DNA of 64,000 nucleotides, taken from NCBI GenBank assembly GCA_002364615.1, contig DEYP01000015.1, positions 62,001 through 126,000 on the forward strand. The letters are read 5' to 3'. The position numbers were made by a program, and so were the translations under genes. This document shows positions 17,061 through 26,768 of the stretch, in pieces (position 1 is the stretch's first letter; every line of letters starts with the position of its first letter). A model generated the notes under the pieces. It ran no database searches. It was not told where the DNA came from and saw nothing but the letters and a program-made list of their open reading frames with translations. The stretch comes from Arsukibacterium sp. UBA3155. Its GTDB lineage: Bacteria > Pseudomonadota > Gammaproteobacteria > Enterobacterales > Alteromonadaceae.

Positions 17061-18331
17061 GTTGCCTCCTGATGGTAGCTTGCCAGCACCGCTGAAACTG
17101 TGACAAATGAGCCAAAAATAACAAGTAAATCGTCCTGTTGTAGCAAGTTACGTACGTCATTAAATGCACTGGCGACATCAGGATGCTGTTGACAATCAGT
17201 CTGTGCCAGTACCTGCGCCAGCTGTGATGCTGCGGCGCCGCGTGGACCAGGCAGACTGCTAAGATGCCATTGATCAATTACAGAGGTCAAGGGCGCCAGG
17301 GCCTGGGCAATGTCTTTGTCTTTTAGCATGCCAACCAACGCAATAACTCTGTTGTATGCCGGCTTTAGCTCTGCCAGCCTGTCGGCGAGATAACGGGTCG
17401 ATTGCGGATTGTGCGCTACATCAATCATGATCGCGGGTTGGTGTTGCAAAAACTGCATTCGCCCTGACAAGCTAAGCGTTGTCAGCACTCTGGCTAACTC
17501 TGCCTGCTCAGGTAACAATGATAGCTGGCTTAATACGGCCAAACTGGTCGCGACATTTTGTACCGGCAGTCCCGGCAGTGGCAGTTGCTGGTAGTTGGCA
17601 GAGCCACATTGCCAGTTCCAGCTATCTGTTGCTTGCTGAAAAAAATAATCCTGATTAACCCGAAGTGCAGCGCAATTTAGCGCAGCAGCTCTGGCCAGAA
17701 CACTTTGCGGCGGCTGTAAATCGCCAATAACCACCGATTGGTCCTGGCGAAACACTCCCGCTTTTTCAAAACCTATGCTATCCAGATCGTTACCCAGCCA
17801 ATCCTGATGATCCAGATCGATAGTGGTGATAACACTGATATCAGGACTGACAATATTGGTTGCATCCAGTCGCCCGCCAAGCCCCACCTCTATTAAACAG
17901 AAGTCAACCGGCTGCCCTTTCAGAATAGCGAACGCCGCCAACGTGGTAAACTCAAAATACGTCAGGCCAATATTTTTCCGCAATACCTCAACTTTGCTTA
18001 AGGCTTCAACCCAAAGATCGTCGTCAACATCCTGAGCATTGATCCGCAGACGCTCATTAAATCGCAACAAATGAGGTGAACTGTATACCCCGACCCGATA
18101 ACCCTGAGCTAATAATAATTGCTCCAGCGTGCGCGCTGTAGAACCTTTGCCGTTGGTGCCGGCAATCAGAATCACTTTGCCAGGTAGCTGCGCCAGGTCT
18201 GCGCGCCCGGCAACTTCACTTACCCGGCCCAGGCCCAGTTCAATTTTGTCGATGGGATGGCTTTGCTCAATATAATAAAGCCAATCGGCCAAAGTGTGGC
18301 ACGATTGGCTTGACGTTAACGTATCAGGCAT
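17057..18331 (-). CDS. folC: Bifunctional folylpolyglutamate/dihydrofolate synthase
   Basis: ATP-dependent addition of glutamate to dihydropteroate and folates. 424 aa with the Mur-ligase-type P-loop AGTNGKGSTAR, the LGGRLDATN motif, and DVAHNPQS in the C-terminal domain. It is between accD and dedD, the standard accD-folC-dedD-cvpA-purF order. Confidence 0.96.
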   Translation of the reverse strand: MPDTLTSSQSCHTLADWLYYIEQSHPIDKIELGLGRVSEVAGRADLAQLPGKVILIAGTNGKGSTARTLEQLLLAQGYRVGVYSSPHLLRFNERLRINAQDVDDDLWVEALSKVEVLRKNIGLTYFEFTTLAAFAILKGQPVDFCLIEVGLGGRLDATNIVSPDISVITTIDLDHQDWLGNDLDSIGFEKAGVFRQDQSVVIGDLQPPQSVLARAAALNCAALRVNQDYFFQQATDSWNWQCGSANYQQLPLPGLPVQNVATSLAVLSQLSLLPEQAELARVLTTLSLSGRMQFLQHQPAIMIDVAHNPQSTRYLADRLAELKPAYNRVIALVGMLKDKDIAQALAPLTSVIDQWHLSSLPGPRGAAASQLAQVLAQTDCQQHPDVASAFNDVRNLLQQDDLLVIFGSFVTVSAVLASYHQEAT

Positions 18332-18349
18332 ATTTTCCTAAGCATATTC

Positions 18350-19222
18350 CTACGCAGCGTCGTGCTCAGATACCGGAGCTGGCAACTGCATAAACTTGGC
18401 TACAAGACGGGCAATAGTATCGCGCATTTTCCGCCGGTCAACAATCATGTCAATCGCACCATGCTCCAGTAAAAATTCACTGCGCTGAAACCCTTCCGGC
18501 AGTTTCTCCCGAACGGTCTGCTCAATAACCCGCGGTCCGGCAAAACCAATCAGTGCTTTTGGTTCACCAATATTAATATCACCTAACATCGCCAAACTGG
18601 CAGATACGCCGCCCATGGTAGGGTCGGTAAGCACAGAAATATAAGGTAAGCCCTGCTCACTGAGCTTAGCCAGCGCGGCGGATGTTTTAGCCATCTGCAT
18701 TAAGGAGAACAATGCCTCTTGCATTCTGGCACCACCACTGGCTGAAAAACAAACAAAAGGAACTTTATGCGTCAGTGCATATTCTACACCTGCGACAAAC
18801 TTGGCACCGACTACCGATGCCATGGACCCGCCCATAAACTCAAACTCAAACGACGCAGCAACCATTGGCATACCATGCAGGGTTCCGTGCATGACAATCA
18901 TGGCATCTTTTTCGTTGGTTTGTTTCTGGGCCGCGGTTATCCGATCTTTGTAGCGCTTGCTGTCTTTAAACTTAAGTAAATCCTGTGGCTCTAATTCGCT
19001 CGCCAGTTCTTTCGTCGAATGGCTATCGAAAAAATGAGTTAAGCGTGTCCGGGCATTGACCCGCATGTGATGATCACACTTAGGACATACGCCTAAATTA
19101 CGATCCAAATCGGCTTTGTACAACACCGCGTCACAGGCGCTGCATTTGGTCCAGACGCCCTCGGGAATATTACGGCGCGCCGAGGTAGAGGTTCTGGGCA
19201 GGATTTTTTCTAACCAACTCAT
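18350..19222 (-). CDS. accD: Acetyl-CoA carboxylase carboxyltransferase beta subunit
   Basis: Transfers the carboxyl group from carboxybiotin to acetyl-CoA in fatty acid synthesis, together with AccA. 290 aa. The N-terminal zinc ribbon (Cys27, Cys30, Cys46, Cys49) is followed by a crotonase-like carboxyltransferase domain with [11 protein letters not shown] and PTMGGVSAS. folC follows 18 bp later. Confidence 0.97.
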   Translation of the reverse strand: MSWLEKILPRTSTSARRNIPEGVWTKCSACDAVLYKADLDRNLGVCPKCDHHMRVNARTRLTHFFDSHSTKELASELEPQDLLKFKDSKRYKDRITAAQKQTNEKDAMIVMHGTLHGMPMVAASFEFEFMGGSMASVVGAKFVAGVEYALTHKVPFVCFSASGGARMQEALFSLMQMAKTSAALAKLSEQGLPYISVLTDPTMGGVSASLAMLGDINIGEPKALIGFAGPRVIEQTVREKLPEGFQRSEFLLEHGAIDMIVDRRKMRDTIARLVAKFMQLPAPVSEHDAA

Positions 19223-19364
19223 AATACATTCCTATCAACAGGGATAAGGCGTTAGACCTAATAATAGACAAAATACGTCAAAAAACGCCGAAATAAAACT
19301 AAACGGCTGCTATTAAAGCATAAATACCCGCTGTCAGAATATAGAAAACTGGTCTTAGCAGCAG

Positions 19365-20144
19365 TTATAAAAATAATGGGCCTGGTGCAGCCTTAGGGAT
19401 TGCATAAGCTTCAGGGTAGTCGACATCAACCAGATAAAGCCCGCCTGGCTTCGCGGTGGCCGCTGCCAGATTCCGATTGCGGCTTTGCAGCAATTCGTTC
19501 AACCAACCGACAGGCTTTCGTCCCATGCCTATCTCCAGCAGACTTCCGGTAATATTACGCACCATATGATGTAAAAAGGCATTCGCTTTAATATCCAGCA
19601 CCACATAGTCACCTACCCGGCTTAGTTGCAAGTGATGAACATTGCGGTATGGCGTTTTTGACTGGCATTGCATAGCCCGGAACGCGCTGAAGTCATGTTC
19701 GCCAATTAATGCTGGCGCTGCTTGTTGCATCAGGCTGATATCCAGGGACTGATGATAGTGACTCAGTCCCGAGCGTAAAATCGCGGGTCTGAACTTTTGA
19801 TTGTAAATAATGTAACGATAGCGCCTGGCGGTGGCACTGAAACGAGCATGAAAATCGTCAGGTACCGGCTTCGCCCAGCGCACCGCGATTTGATCGGGTA
19901 GCTGACTATTGGTACCCATTATCCAGGCTTTAGCATCGCGCAGTGCGTCAGTATCAAAATGAACCACCTGGCCGGTAGCGTGCACACCGGCATCAGTGCG
20001 ACCTGCACAAAACACTTCAACCGGACTATTGGCAACTTTAGCCAGCGCCATTTCCAGCTCTTGCTGCACACTATTTACTTCTCGCTGACGCTGCCAGCCA
20101 AAGAAGCCGGTGCCGTCATATTCAATTCCAAGTGCTATTCGCAT
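19365..20144 (-). CDS. truA: tRNA pseudouridine(38-40) synthase
   Basis: Modifies uridines 38-40 in the anticodon stem. 259 aa with the catalytic Asp in [13 protein letters not shown], the N-terminal [15 protein letters not shown] and the C-terminal [11 protein letters not shown]. It lies between fimV and accD; a 142-bp gap to accD allows a separate promoter. Confidence 0.96.
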   Translation of the reverse strand: MRIALGIEYDGTGFFGWQRQREVNSVQQELEMALAKVANSPVEVFCAGRTDAGVHATGQVVHFDTDALRDAKAWIMGTNSQLPDQIAVRWAKPVPDDFHARFSATARRYRYIIYNQKFRPAILRSGLSHYHQSLDISLMQQAAPALIGEHDFSAFRAMQCQSKTPYRNVHHLQLSRVGDYVVLDIKANAFLHHMVRNITGSLLEIGMGRKPVGWLNELLQSRNRNLAAATAKPGGLYLVDVDYPEAYAIPKAAPGPLFL

Positions 20145-20229
20145 GGGGCCCCCTCTGATAAACCGCGGCGATTATAGCGCAGAGTCCAGAGGATAGCAGC
20201 CTTGCAATCAAGCGGGCTCTGGGTTGGCT

Positions 20230-22887
20230 TTATTCGGTTTTTTGCTGAAGCGCTTTTGCTTCAGTCTTAACATGCTCGGGGGCATCTGAATCAAGCATTT
20301 CAATAATAATATGACGGGCACTTTCAAGGTCATCTATCTCAATATAAGCACGCACCAGATCAAGTTTGGCGCCATATCCATTATCTTCTTTATCCACATC
20401 CTGCGGGTTGTCATTGCCAATCACATCAGCAAACTCGTCTAGCCCCACATCCACATTTAATTGTTCAAAGCGGCCATCGTCCTGCTGCGCTTGTTCACTG
20501 CTTGCCAACAAATTATCAATCTCGACAAAATCGTCATCAGACAGCGCCATTGCACTATCGTCATCCGTTGCCGGGTTAAATACCGAGTCAACATCCAGGC
20601 TTAATTCTTCACTATCATTAGCCGTTGTTTGTGCCATGGCCTCCAGTTCAGTGAGCAGGTTGTCAAACTGACTGTCATCGAGCTTTGCCAGGCTCTGATC
20701 TGCCTCCGGATCCGCGGCCTCAACCGTGACGCTTACATTGTCATCGGACAAGGTGACATCGGAGTCAGCATCATCGTCGGTTAACTCAAGATCCGGATAG
20801 CTATCTAGTATTTTACTCGGATTCTCAACGGATAAGGCCGCTTCCGATGGTTTTGAAACAGAGTCATCTTCGTTATTTTGTAAATCTGGACCCTCGTTAT
20901 CGGGGCCCTCGTTATCAGAAATGGTATCGATATCGTCAGCCAACTCATCAGCTTCAGTTTCTGTAGTGTCGGTTGTCGTTCCGTCGTTTGCTGTGGACTC
21001 GGGCCCACCGGCTTCAACTTGTTGTAACAACTCATCAAGTTCTGCACTGAGTAACTCAGAGGCCTGGTCATCATCTGTGACATCCGCTCTCTCACTCTGC
21101 TCATCGCCTTCTAACGCCAGAGATTCTGCAAATGCATCAAGCTCAGTTCGATCAAAATTCTGGTCTTCAACCAGGCTGCTAATCTGGGCATCCGTTAATT
21201 CATCACTACTCAAATCACTGGCAAAATGCTCACCGACTAACGCCTCGCTACCGTTATCGGTTTCCACCAGGATGTGTTCATCCTCGCTTATAGTAAAATC
21301 AGTCTTGTCATCCAGTTCGGTTACCGGCTCGGCAATCTGTTCTGCTTCAGTCACCGGCATGCTGTCTGGTGAATCATCCGGAAGATCTAGTTCAATTTCT
21401 TCCAGCAAGTCATCTTCATTGTCCTGCTGCGCGCTAGTTTCTTGCTGATCAAATTCAATGACATCGTCATCGTCGGCGCTGACCAGTTCCTGACTTACCG
21501 GCTCATCCGCCTCATCAAGTTGCGGCGCACCGGTTGACGTATCATCCTCGGCACTGCCAAGGTCAAATTCGTCTTCATCCAGTTCTATAATCGTATCGTC
21601 GTCATCTTCTGCTAAGAGCAACGCATTTAAATCACTGTCTGATAAAATATTGTTGGCATCAAATTCAGTGGCTGCCGTATCATCAGTAAGTTCAGAATTG
21701 CCCAGCACATCGTTTAGCAAATCATCTTCAGCGGCTGTAGTATTTTGGCCGCCGGCGCTGAGTAAACTGTCGTCATCCAGCAGGATATCGTCGTCTAACA
21801 GATCATCATCATCAAGCAAGGCATCATCGTTAAAGTCGGGCAGACTATCGTCCAGTTCTTCGGCTGCGCCAAAATCACCACTATCTGCGAACGCGTCATC
21901 GAGCAAGCTTTCATCAATATCAAATAAGCCGCTATCGTCTGCATCATTATCGTCCAGCGGCGGTAAAGGCGACTTGTAGTCCGCTGGCGGCACAGCGGCA
22001 CTGCTAGCGGCAACTACTGCAGCCTCCGTTTGCTGGCCACGGCGTTTTAACCATAACACAACCAGCAACAGGATAATCAGCGCTGGAATGGACGCCGCCA
22101 ACACCCATGTTATTGGGTTAGTGAAGATACTGGCACTTTCTTCTTGCTGCGCGGCCAACTCTTTGGCGGCCGCTGCTGCCTGCTGTTCCTGTGCCTGCTG
22201 CGCGGCAAGGATGTCAGCCTGTTGCTTTAACAACAAGTTTAGTTGCTGCTGCAAACTACTGTCTTCGCCTAGTTGCTGCTGCAGCGCTAACAATTCGGTC
22301 TGAACATCAGTCAGGGTGGACTTCAGCTGATTATTTTCTCTGGCAATCGCTTCTATCATCAGTAACGAATTACCAAACTGGTCTTTTAATTCAGTAAGCT
22401 GTTGTAATTGTGCAGCAGACACCGCGGAACTCTGGGCCTGTTGAGTATTATTTTGCTGAGCACTATTTTGCTGAGTATTGGCCTGACGGCTGGTGCGCGC
22501 CGCCCAGGCCCTGTCGTCTGCATCTGATTTGGCACGTGCGACGTTATTATCCACCAGCCGGATTTCCCGCAGCTGAGGTAGCTGTATGGTAGAGCCTGGA
22601 CGCAGGTGGTTCAGATTGCCATCAATGAAGGCCTCAGAGTTTTTCAGGTAAATGGCATACATGACCTGATAAGTGCTGACATTAGCGCCTTCAGGTTTAA
22701 CCTGCTCAGCAATTCGCCACAAGGTGTCGGTAGCACTTAGCGGTCCTAATTGCCGCTGCATTAGTGCGGTATCAGTGCCTTTTGGGCCACGTAAAGCGGT
22801 TGACGCGGGTTCATCAGCGAACGCACTTGCCGCTAACAGCGCCGAAAAATTGACAACTAACAATAAAGACAAGAGACGAAGTGGCAT
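20230..22887 (-). CDS. fimV: FimV/HubP-type pilus assembly and polar hub protein
   Basis: 885 aa. Signal peptide (about 1-24), LysM-like peptidoglycan-binding region (about 50-110) and a Gln-rich coiled coil (about 135-250). Then comes one transmembrane helix (about 258-280) and a very long Asp/Glu/Ser-rich cytoplasmic region. The conserved C-terminal FimV domain (about 835-880, KLDLVRAYIEIDDLESA) ends the protein. FimV of Pseudomonas controls type IV pilus assembly; HubP of Vibrio/Shewanella recruits pole-organising proteins. The acidic repeats make the opposite strand look like a serine-rich ORF. Confidence 0.93.
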   Translation of the reverse strand: MPLRLLSLLLVVNFSALLAASAFADEPASTALRGPKGTDTALMQRQLGPLSATDTLWRIAEQVKPEGANVSTYQVMYAIYLKNSEAFIDGNLNHLRPGSTIQLPQLREIRLVDNNVARAKSDADDRAWAARTSRQANTQQNSAQQNNTQQAQSSAVSAAQLQQLTELKDQFGNSLLMIEAIARENNQLKSTLTDVQTELLALQQQLGEDSSLQQQLNLLLKQQADILAAQQAQEQQAAAAAKELAAQQEESASIFTNPITWVLAASIPALIILLLVVLWLKRRGQQTEAAVVAASSAAVPPADYKSPLPPLDDNDADDSGLFDIDESLLDDAFADSGDFGAAEELDDSLPDFNDDALLDDDDLLDDDILLDDDSLLSAGGQNTTAAEDDLLNDVLGNSELTDDTAATEFDANNILSDSDLNALLLAEDDDDTIIELDEDEFDLGSAEDDTSTGAPQLDEADEPVSQELVSADDDDVIEFDQQETSAQQDNEDDLLEEIELDLPDDSPDSMPVTEAEQIAEPVTELDDKTDFTISEDEHILVETDNGSEALVGEHFASDLSSDELTDAQISSLVEDQNFDRTELDAFAESLALEGDEQSERADVTDDDQASELLSAELDELLQQVEAGGPESTANDGTTTDTTETEADELADDIDTISDNEGPDNEGPDLQNNEDDSVSKPSEAALSVENPSKILDSYPDLELTDDDADSDVTLSDDNVSVTVEAADPEADQSLAKLDDSQFDNLLTELEAMAQTTANDSEELSLDVDSVFNPATDDDSAMALSDDDFVEIDNLLASSEQAQQDDGRFEQLNVDVGLDEFADVIGNDNPQDVDKEDNGYGAKLDLVRAYIEIDDLESARHIIIEMLDSDAPEHVKTEAKALQQKTE

Positions 22888-23059
22888 TACCTTTCCTTAC
22901 CCGGGCAACTTAAGCTGAGTTATGCTTTATGCATGACAACACTGGTTCATTCTAAAAAATCAATGCAAACAGCGTTCCAAGATTAATACAGTATTGACCA
23001 AAAATGTGTTCTGCAAAATATAAAACAGTAACAATATTGTTGCCAGCATAACCCTAAAC

Positions 23060-23088
23060 CAGAAAAAAGGCTCCAACTGGAGCCTTTT
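23060..23088 (-). terminator. Intrinsic terminator of pdxB-asd
   Basis: On the minus strand AAAGGCTCC-AGTT-GGAGCCTTTTTT follows the asd stop codon directly, separating this unit from fimV. Confidence 0.88.
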
Positions 23089-23089
23089 A

Positions 23090-24133
23090 TTACAGATAAT
23101 CGCGAATAAGATGCTCAGCAATCTGAATGCTGTTGGTCGCGGCGCCTTTACGAATATTATCGGCAACCACCCACAAATTAAGACCATTTTCATGGGAAAT
23201 GTCCTGCCGTACCCGACCAACAAATACCTCGTCTTTACCCGCAGCACTGCAAACCTGGGTCGGAAAGTCAGTGTTATCCTCAAGCAGCACAACGCCCGGT
23301 GCATCTGCCAGTAATGCTTTGGCGTCTTCAACGCTAATCGGCATCCGGGTTTCAATGTGTATTGCTTCTGCATGGCCATAAAATACGGGTACCCTTACCG
23401 CCGTCGCATTTACTGCAATACTGCTGTCGGCAAATATTTTCTGGGTTTCCCAATGCATTTTCATTTCTTCTTTGGTGTAGCCGTTATCCATAAAAACATC
23501 AATTTGCGGAATAACATTAAACGCGATCTGACGGGCAAACTGGTCTTCACCTTCCAGTGGCCGGCCGTTCATCAGTTGCACCGTTTCTGCTGCCAGGGCA
23601 TCGACAGCTGACTGACCCGCCCCACTTACCGACTGGTACGTTGCCACATTAATCCGGCTGATCCCCACCGCATCATAAATCGGCTTTAACGCCACTAACA
23701 TCTGAATCGTTGAGCAGTTAGGGTTTGCAATAATATTGCGGTTTCGAAAATCTGCAATGGCCGAAGCATTCACCTCGGGTACCACCAGCGGAATATCTGC
23801 ATCGTAGCGATAGTGTGACGTATTATCGATAACGACGCAGCCGGCATCGGCGGCTTTTGGTGCGTAAATAGCAGAAACACTACCTCCGGCTGAAAACAAC
23901 CCAATGTGCGCCTGACTCCAGTCAAAGCTGTCGGCATCCAGTACCGTTATTTTCTCGCCTTTGAAGGTGACGCTGCCACCGGCAGAACGACTACTGGCCA
24001 GCGGAAATAATTGTGCTACCGGGAAATCACGTTGTTCCAGAATTTCTATCAAATGTTGCCCAACCAGACCAGTTGCGCCTAAAATCGCCACATTGTATTG
24101 TGATGAATATTGCGATGTGTCTTGCGATGTCAT
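23090..24133 (-). CDS. asd: Aspartate-semialdehyde dehydrogenase
   Basis: NADPH-dependent reduction of aspartyl phosphate, feeding lysine, threonine, methionine and diaminopimelate synthesis. 347 aa. NAD(P) motif AILGATGLVGQHLIEIL, catalytic Cys in NPNCSTIQM, and VFYGHAEAIHIETR near the active-site His. These catalytic residues favour Asd over its inactive paralogue Usg, which can occupy this position. The N-terminus carries a three-fold TSQD/TSQY/SSQY repeat. Two bases separate it from pdxB, so they are co-transcribed. Confidence 0.9.
   Translation of the reverse strand: MTSQDTSQYSSQYNVAILGATGLVGQHLIEILEQRDFPVAQLFPLASSRSAGGSVTFKGEKITVLDADSFDWSQAHIGLFSAGGSVSAIYAPKAADAGCVVIDNTSHYRYDADIPLVVPEVNASAIADFRNRNIIANPNCSTIQMLVALKPIYDAVGISRINVATYQSVSGAGQSAVDALAAETVQLMNGRPLEGEDQFARQIAFNVIPQIDVFMDNGYTKEEMKMHWETQKIFADSSIAVNATAVRVPVFYGHAEAIHIETRMPISVEDAKALLADAPGVVLLEDNTDFPTQVCSAAGKDEVFVGRVRQDISHENGLNLWVVADNIRKGAATNSIQIAEHLIRDYL
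24096..24131 (-). repeat. Three 12-bp tandem repeats at the asd 5' end
   Basis: Units tattgtgatgaa, tattgcgatgtg and tcttgcgatgtc lie immediately after the start codon. They encode a (T/S)SQ(D/Y) tripled tetrapeptide ahead of the conserved VAILGATG strand. The period keeps the frame. Confidence 0.85.
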
Positions 24134-24135
24134 GC

Positions 24136-25260
24136 TTAAACCCCTTTTTGCTGACTTATAAAGCCTAACTGCATCATCCAGGCCGGTATCTGCGTGCCAG
24201 TCAGTTGTACTGAGCTGAACTCACGTCGCGCCGGATATGACTTTCGCAACCAGTCAAACCCTTCCCGCTGAATATGAAAACGGAATAACGCATCATCCCG
24301 ACGCACATCATATAACATCCTTGCCAGATTTTGGACATCTGGAAGCCCAAAATTTCCAGATAATTGCACTTTGTCTATGGCGGGTATTGGCAACAGGTGT
24401 TCAAGCTGGCATAGCGGGGGCTGCTCTAATAGTTGACAAGCCTGCTGATACAGCATCGCGGTGCCCCTGGCCTTACCTTCAATACTATGGCCGGCAATAT
24501 GGGCCGTGGCAATATCAAGATAAGGTAACAATGCGTTCAAAATCGCCGGCTCATTCTCCCAGACATCCAGCACTACTGGCCGGTGACGCTGCTGCAGTGC
24601 GTTGAGCAGAGCCTGGTTATCGATGATAGCTCCCCTTGCTGCATTGATCAGTGCACATTCTGGCTTTAGCAACGCCAGAGAATCTGAATTTAGTAAGTGT
24701 CGGGTTGGCGTCGACCCAGCGTTTACCATCGGTGCGTGAAAACTGATAATGTCGGCCTGGCGACACACCTCTGCAAATGGCGTATGAGGGAAATCCGCCT
24801 CGGCACTCGCCCGTGGCGGATCACAGAGCAGCACTGTTATGTTAAGCGCCGCCGCTGCCTTAGCCAGACGCTGGCCAATATTACCGACGCCGACAATACC
24901 CAGCGTTTTGCTGCTCAGTTGCCACTGATATTTGTCAGCCAGATACCACAATGCGCTTAGCACATACTCCAACACAGACTGGGCATTACATCCTGGCGCT
25001 GAACTGAAACTTACCCCACGTTCGCTCAAATAACGCTGGTCAATATGGTCCATACCAATGGTCGCCGTGCCGACAAAGCGTAATATCTTATTCCCGGCCA
25101 GTAAGCTCTGATCAACTGTTGTCACCGAGCGCACCAGCAATATTTGCGCGTCAGCTAACTCACTGGCTTGCACCGTACGACCATTAAAAAGGGTTACCGG
25201 CCCGAGATGGCCAAAAAATTCCGCCACCAGCGGCATATTTTCATCAGCGTATATTTTCAT
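24136..25260 (-). CDS. pdxB: Erythronate-4-phosphate dehydrogenase
   Basis: Second step of pyridoxal phosphate synthesis. 374 aa (E. coli 378). D-2-hydroxyacid dehydrogenase fold with LGIVGVGNIGQRLAKAA, catalytic-site ALINAARGAIID and the C-terminal PdxB dimerisation domain. The frame is open to 25329, but ATG 25260 (KIYADENMPLVAEFF) matches the family and has a GAGTG ribosome site. First gene of a pdxB-asd unit. Confidence 0.95.
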   Translation of the reverse strand: MKIYADENMPLVAEFFGHLGPVTLFNGRTVQASELADAQILLVRSVTTVDQSLLAGNKILRFVGTATIGMDHIDQRYLSERGVSFSSAPGCNAQSVLEYVLSALWYLADKYQWQLSSKTLGIVGVGNIGQRLAKAAAALNITVLLCDPPRASAEADFPHTPFAEVCRQADIISFHAPMVNAGSTPTRHLLNSDSLALLKPECALINAARGAIIDNQALLNALQQRHRPVVLDVWENEPAILNALLPYLDIATAHIAGHSIEGKARGTAMLYQQACQLLEQPPLCQLEHLLPIPAIDKVQLSGNFGLPDVQNLARMLYDVRRDDALFRFHIQREGFDWLRKSYPARREFSSVQLTGTQIPAWMMQLGFISQQKGV

Positions 25261-25325
25261 CGACACTCGTTTTCTTCTTTTAAATGACCAAATAATTGGC
25301 GTCATCCTGGTACGGGCAAAGCCTG

Positions 25326-25365
25326 ACAATAAAACAAAAAGCCAGACGAATGTTCGCCTGGCTTT
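25326..25365 (-). terminator. Intrinsic terminator of fabB
   Basis: Stem AAAGCCAG(x)CGAA/TTCG(x)CTGGCTTT (25338-25365). A T-rich minus-strand tail (TTTTTGTTTTATTG) lies past the fabB stop codon. Confidence 0.85.
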
Positions 25366-25388
25366 CTACACTGCAGCTGTTAAGCAAC

Positions 25389-26603
25389 TCAGGGGCGATA
25401 ACGTTGCATAACTAACGTGGCATTGGTGCCACCAAAGCCGAAACTGTTCGACATAATAGTGTTAAGGGTGGCCTCTTGCACTTGTTTAATAATATTCAGG
25501 CCAGCGGCAGCATCATCCAGTTCAGTGATGTTAATTGAGGGCGCAATAAAATTGTGCTTCATCATCAGTAAAGAGTAAATAGCTTCATGCACCCCTGCCG
25601 CACCCAGCGCATGACCGGTCATGGCCTTGGTGGCACTGATTGCGGGTGATTGACCGGCAAACACCTGCTGAATAGCGGCAAGCTCTTTTACATCACCTAC
25701 CGGGGTGCTGGTACCATGGGTGTTAACGTAGTCAACCGGGCCTTCGACACCTTGCATCGCCATTTCCATACAGCGCACTGCACCTTCACCACTGGGGGCA
25801 ACCATATCAAAACCGTCTGACGTTGCACCGTAGCCCACAATTTCACCATAAATTGTAGCGCCACGGGCCAGAGCATGCTCCAGTTCTTCAACCACCACAA
25901 TACCGCCACCACCGCTTATTACAAAACCGTCCCGCTGCGCATCATAAGTGCGGGACGCAAGCTGTGGGGTTTCATTGTAGCGGCTGGACAAGGCGCCCAT
26001 CGCATCAAACTCCATGGCCAGGGTCCAGTGCACTTCTTCGCCACCACCGGCAAAGACCACATCTTGCTTACCCAGCTGAATAAGTTCAACTGCATGACCG
26101 ATGCAATGGGCACTGGTTGCGCAGGCTGAACTGATGGAGTAGTTCACCCCTTTTATTTTAAACGGCGTTGCCAGACAGGCAGAGCAGGTACTGGACATTG
26201 TTTTTGGCACAGCATAAGGGCCAACGCGTTTAACGCCTTTTTCACGAAGGGTATCTGCCGCCTCAATCTGAGTCTTTGAAGATGCGCCACCAGAGCCGAC
26301 AACCAGGCCAACCCGTGGATCAGAAATTTGCTCCGCGGTTAAGCCGGCATCCGTCATCGCTTCTTGCATGGCAATGTAGGCATAAGCAGCCGCATCGCCC
26401 ATAAACCGCATAGCTTTGCGGTCAATATGTTCTGCGGGGTTCATTTTAATGTTACCCCAGACCTGCGAGCGTAAACCAAATTCAACAAACTCGGGCGACG
26501 CCGTGATACCAGAGCGGCCTGCTTTTAACGACTCCAGCACTTGCTCCTGATTATTGCCAATGCTTGAAACAATACCCATGCCAGTGATAACGGCTCTTTT
26601 CAT
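25389..26603 (-). CDS. fabB: Beta-ketoacyl-ACP synthase I
   Basis: Condensing enzyme of fatty acid elongation, needed for unsaturated fatty acids. 404 aa (E. coli 406). Cys-His-His triad: Cys in [10 protein letters not shown], His in [11 protein letters not shown], and [17 protein letters not shown] 26603 follows GGGAG; an upstream in-frame codon at 26615 would add MGAK. It is divergent from mnmC, as in E. coli. Confidence 0.97.
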   Translation of the reverse strand: MKRAVITGMGIVSSIGNNQEQVLESLKAGRSGITASPEFVEFGLRSQVWGNIKMNPAEHIDRKAMRFMGDAAAYAYIAMQEAMTDAGLTAEQISDPRVGLVVGSGGASSKTQIEAADTLREKGVKRVGPYAVPKTMSSTCSACLATPFKIKGVNYSISSACATSAHCIGHAVELIQLGKQDVVFAGGGEEVHWTLAMEFDAMGALSSRYNETPQLASRTYDAQRDGFVISGGGGIVVVEELEHALARGATIYGEIVGYGATSDGFDMVAPSGEGAVRCMEMAMQGVEGPVDYVNTHGTSTPVGDVKELAAIQQVFAGQSPAISATKAMTGHALGAAGVHEAIYSLLMMKHNFIAPSINITELDDAAAGLNIIKQVQEATLNTIMSNSFGFGGTNATLVMQRYRP

Positions 26604-26768
26604 CTTTGCTCCCATGTCTGCTCATCGGCAGAGAAAATAATTATAGTGCCGCGTATTGTACGGACTTTGCAGTAAAAACTGGTCAGCTTTCAGCGTACAG
26701 CTGTACTTTTTTCAATTTTGCGTCAGCTTCGGTTAAACTACAAGTCGATTTTTCAGCCGGATACCATA

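Noticed and set aside
20921..21979. Ser-rich plus-strand ORFs (175 and 109 codons)
   Set aside because: Antisense shadows of the acidic Asp/Glu codons of fimV.
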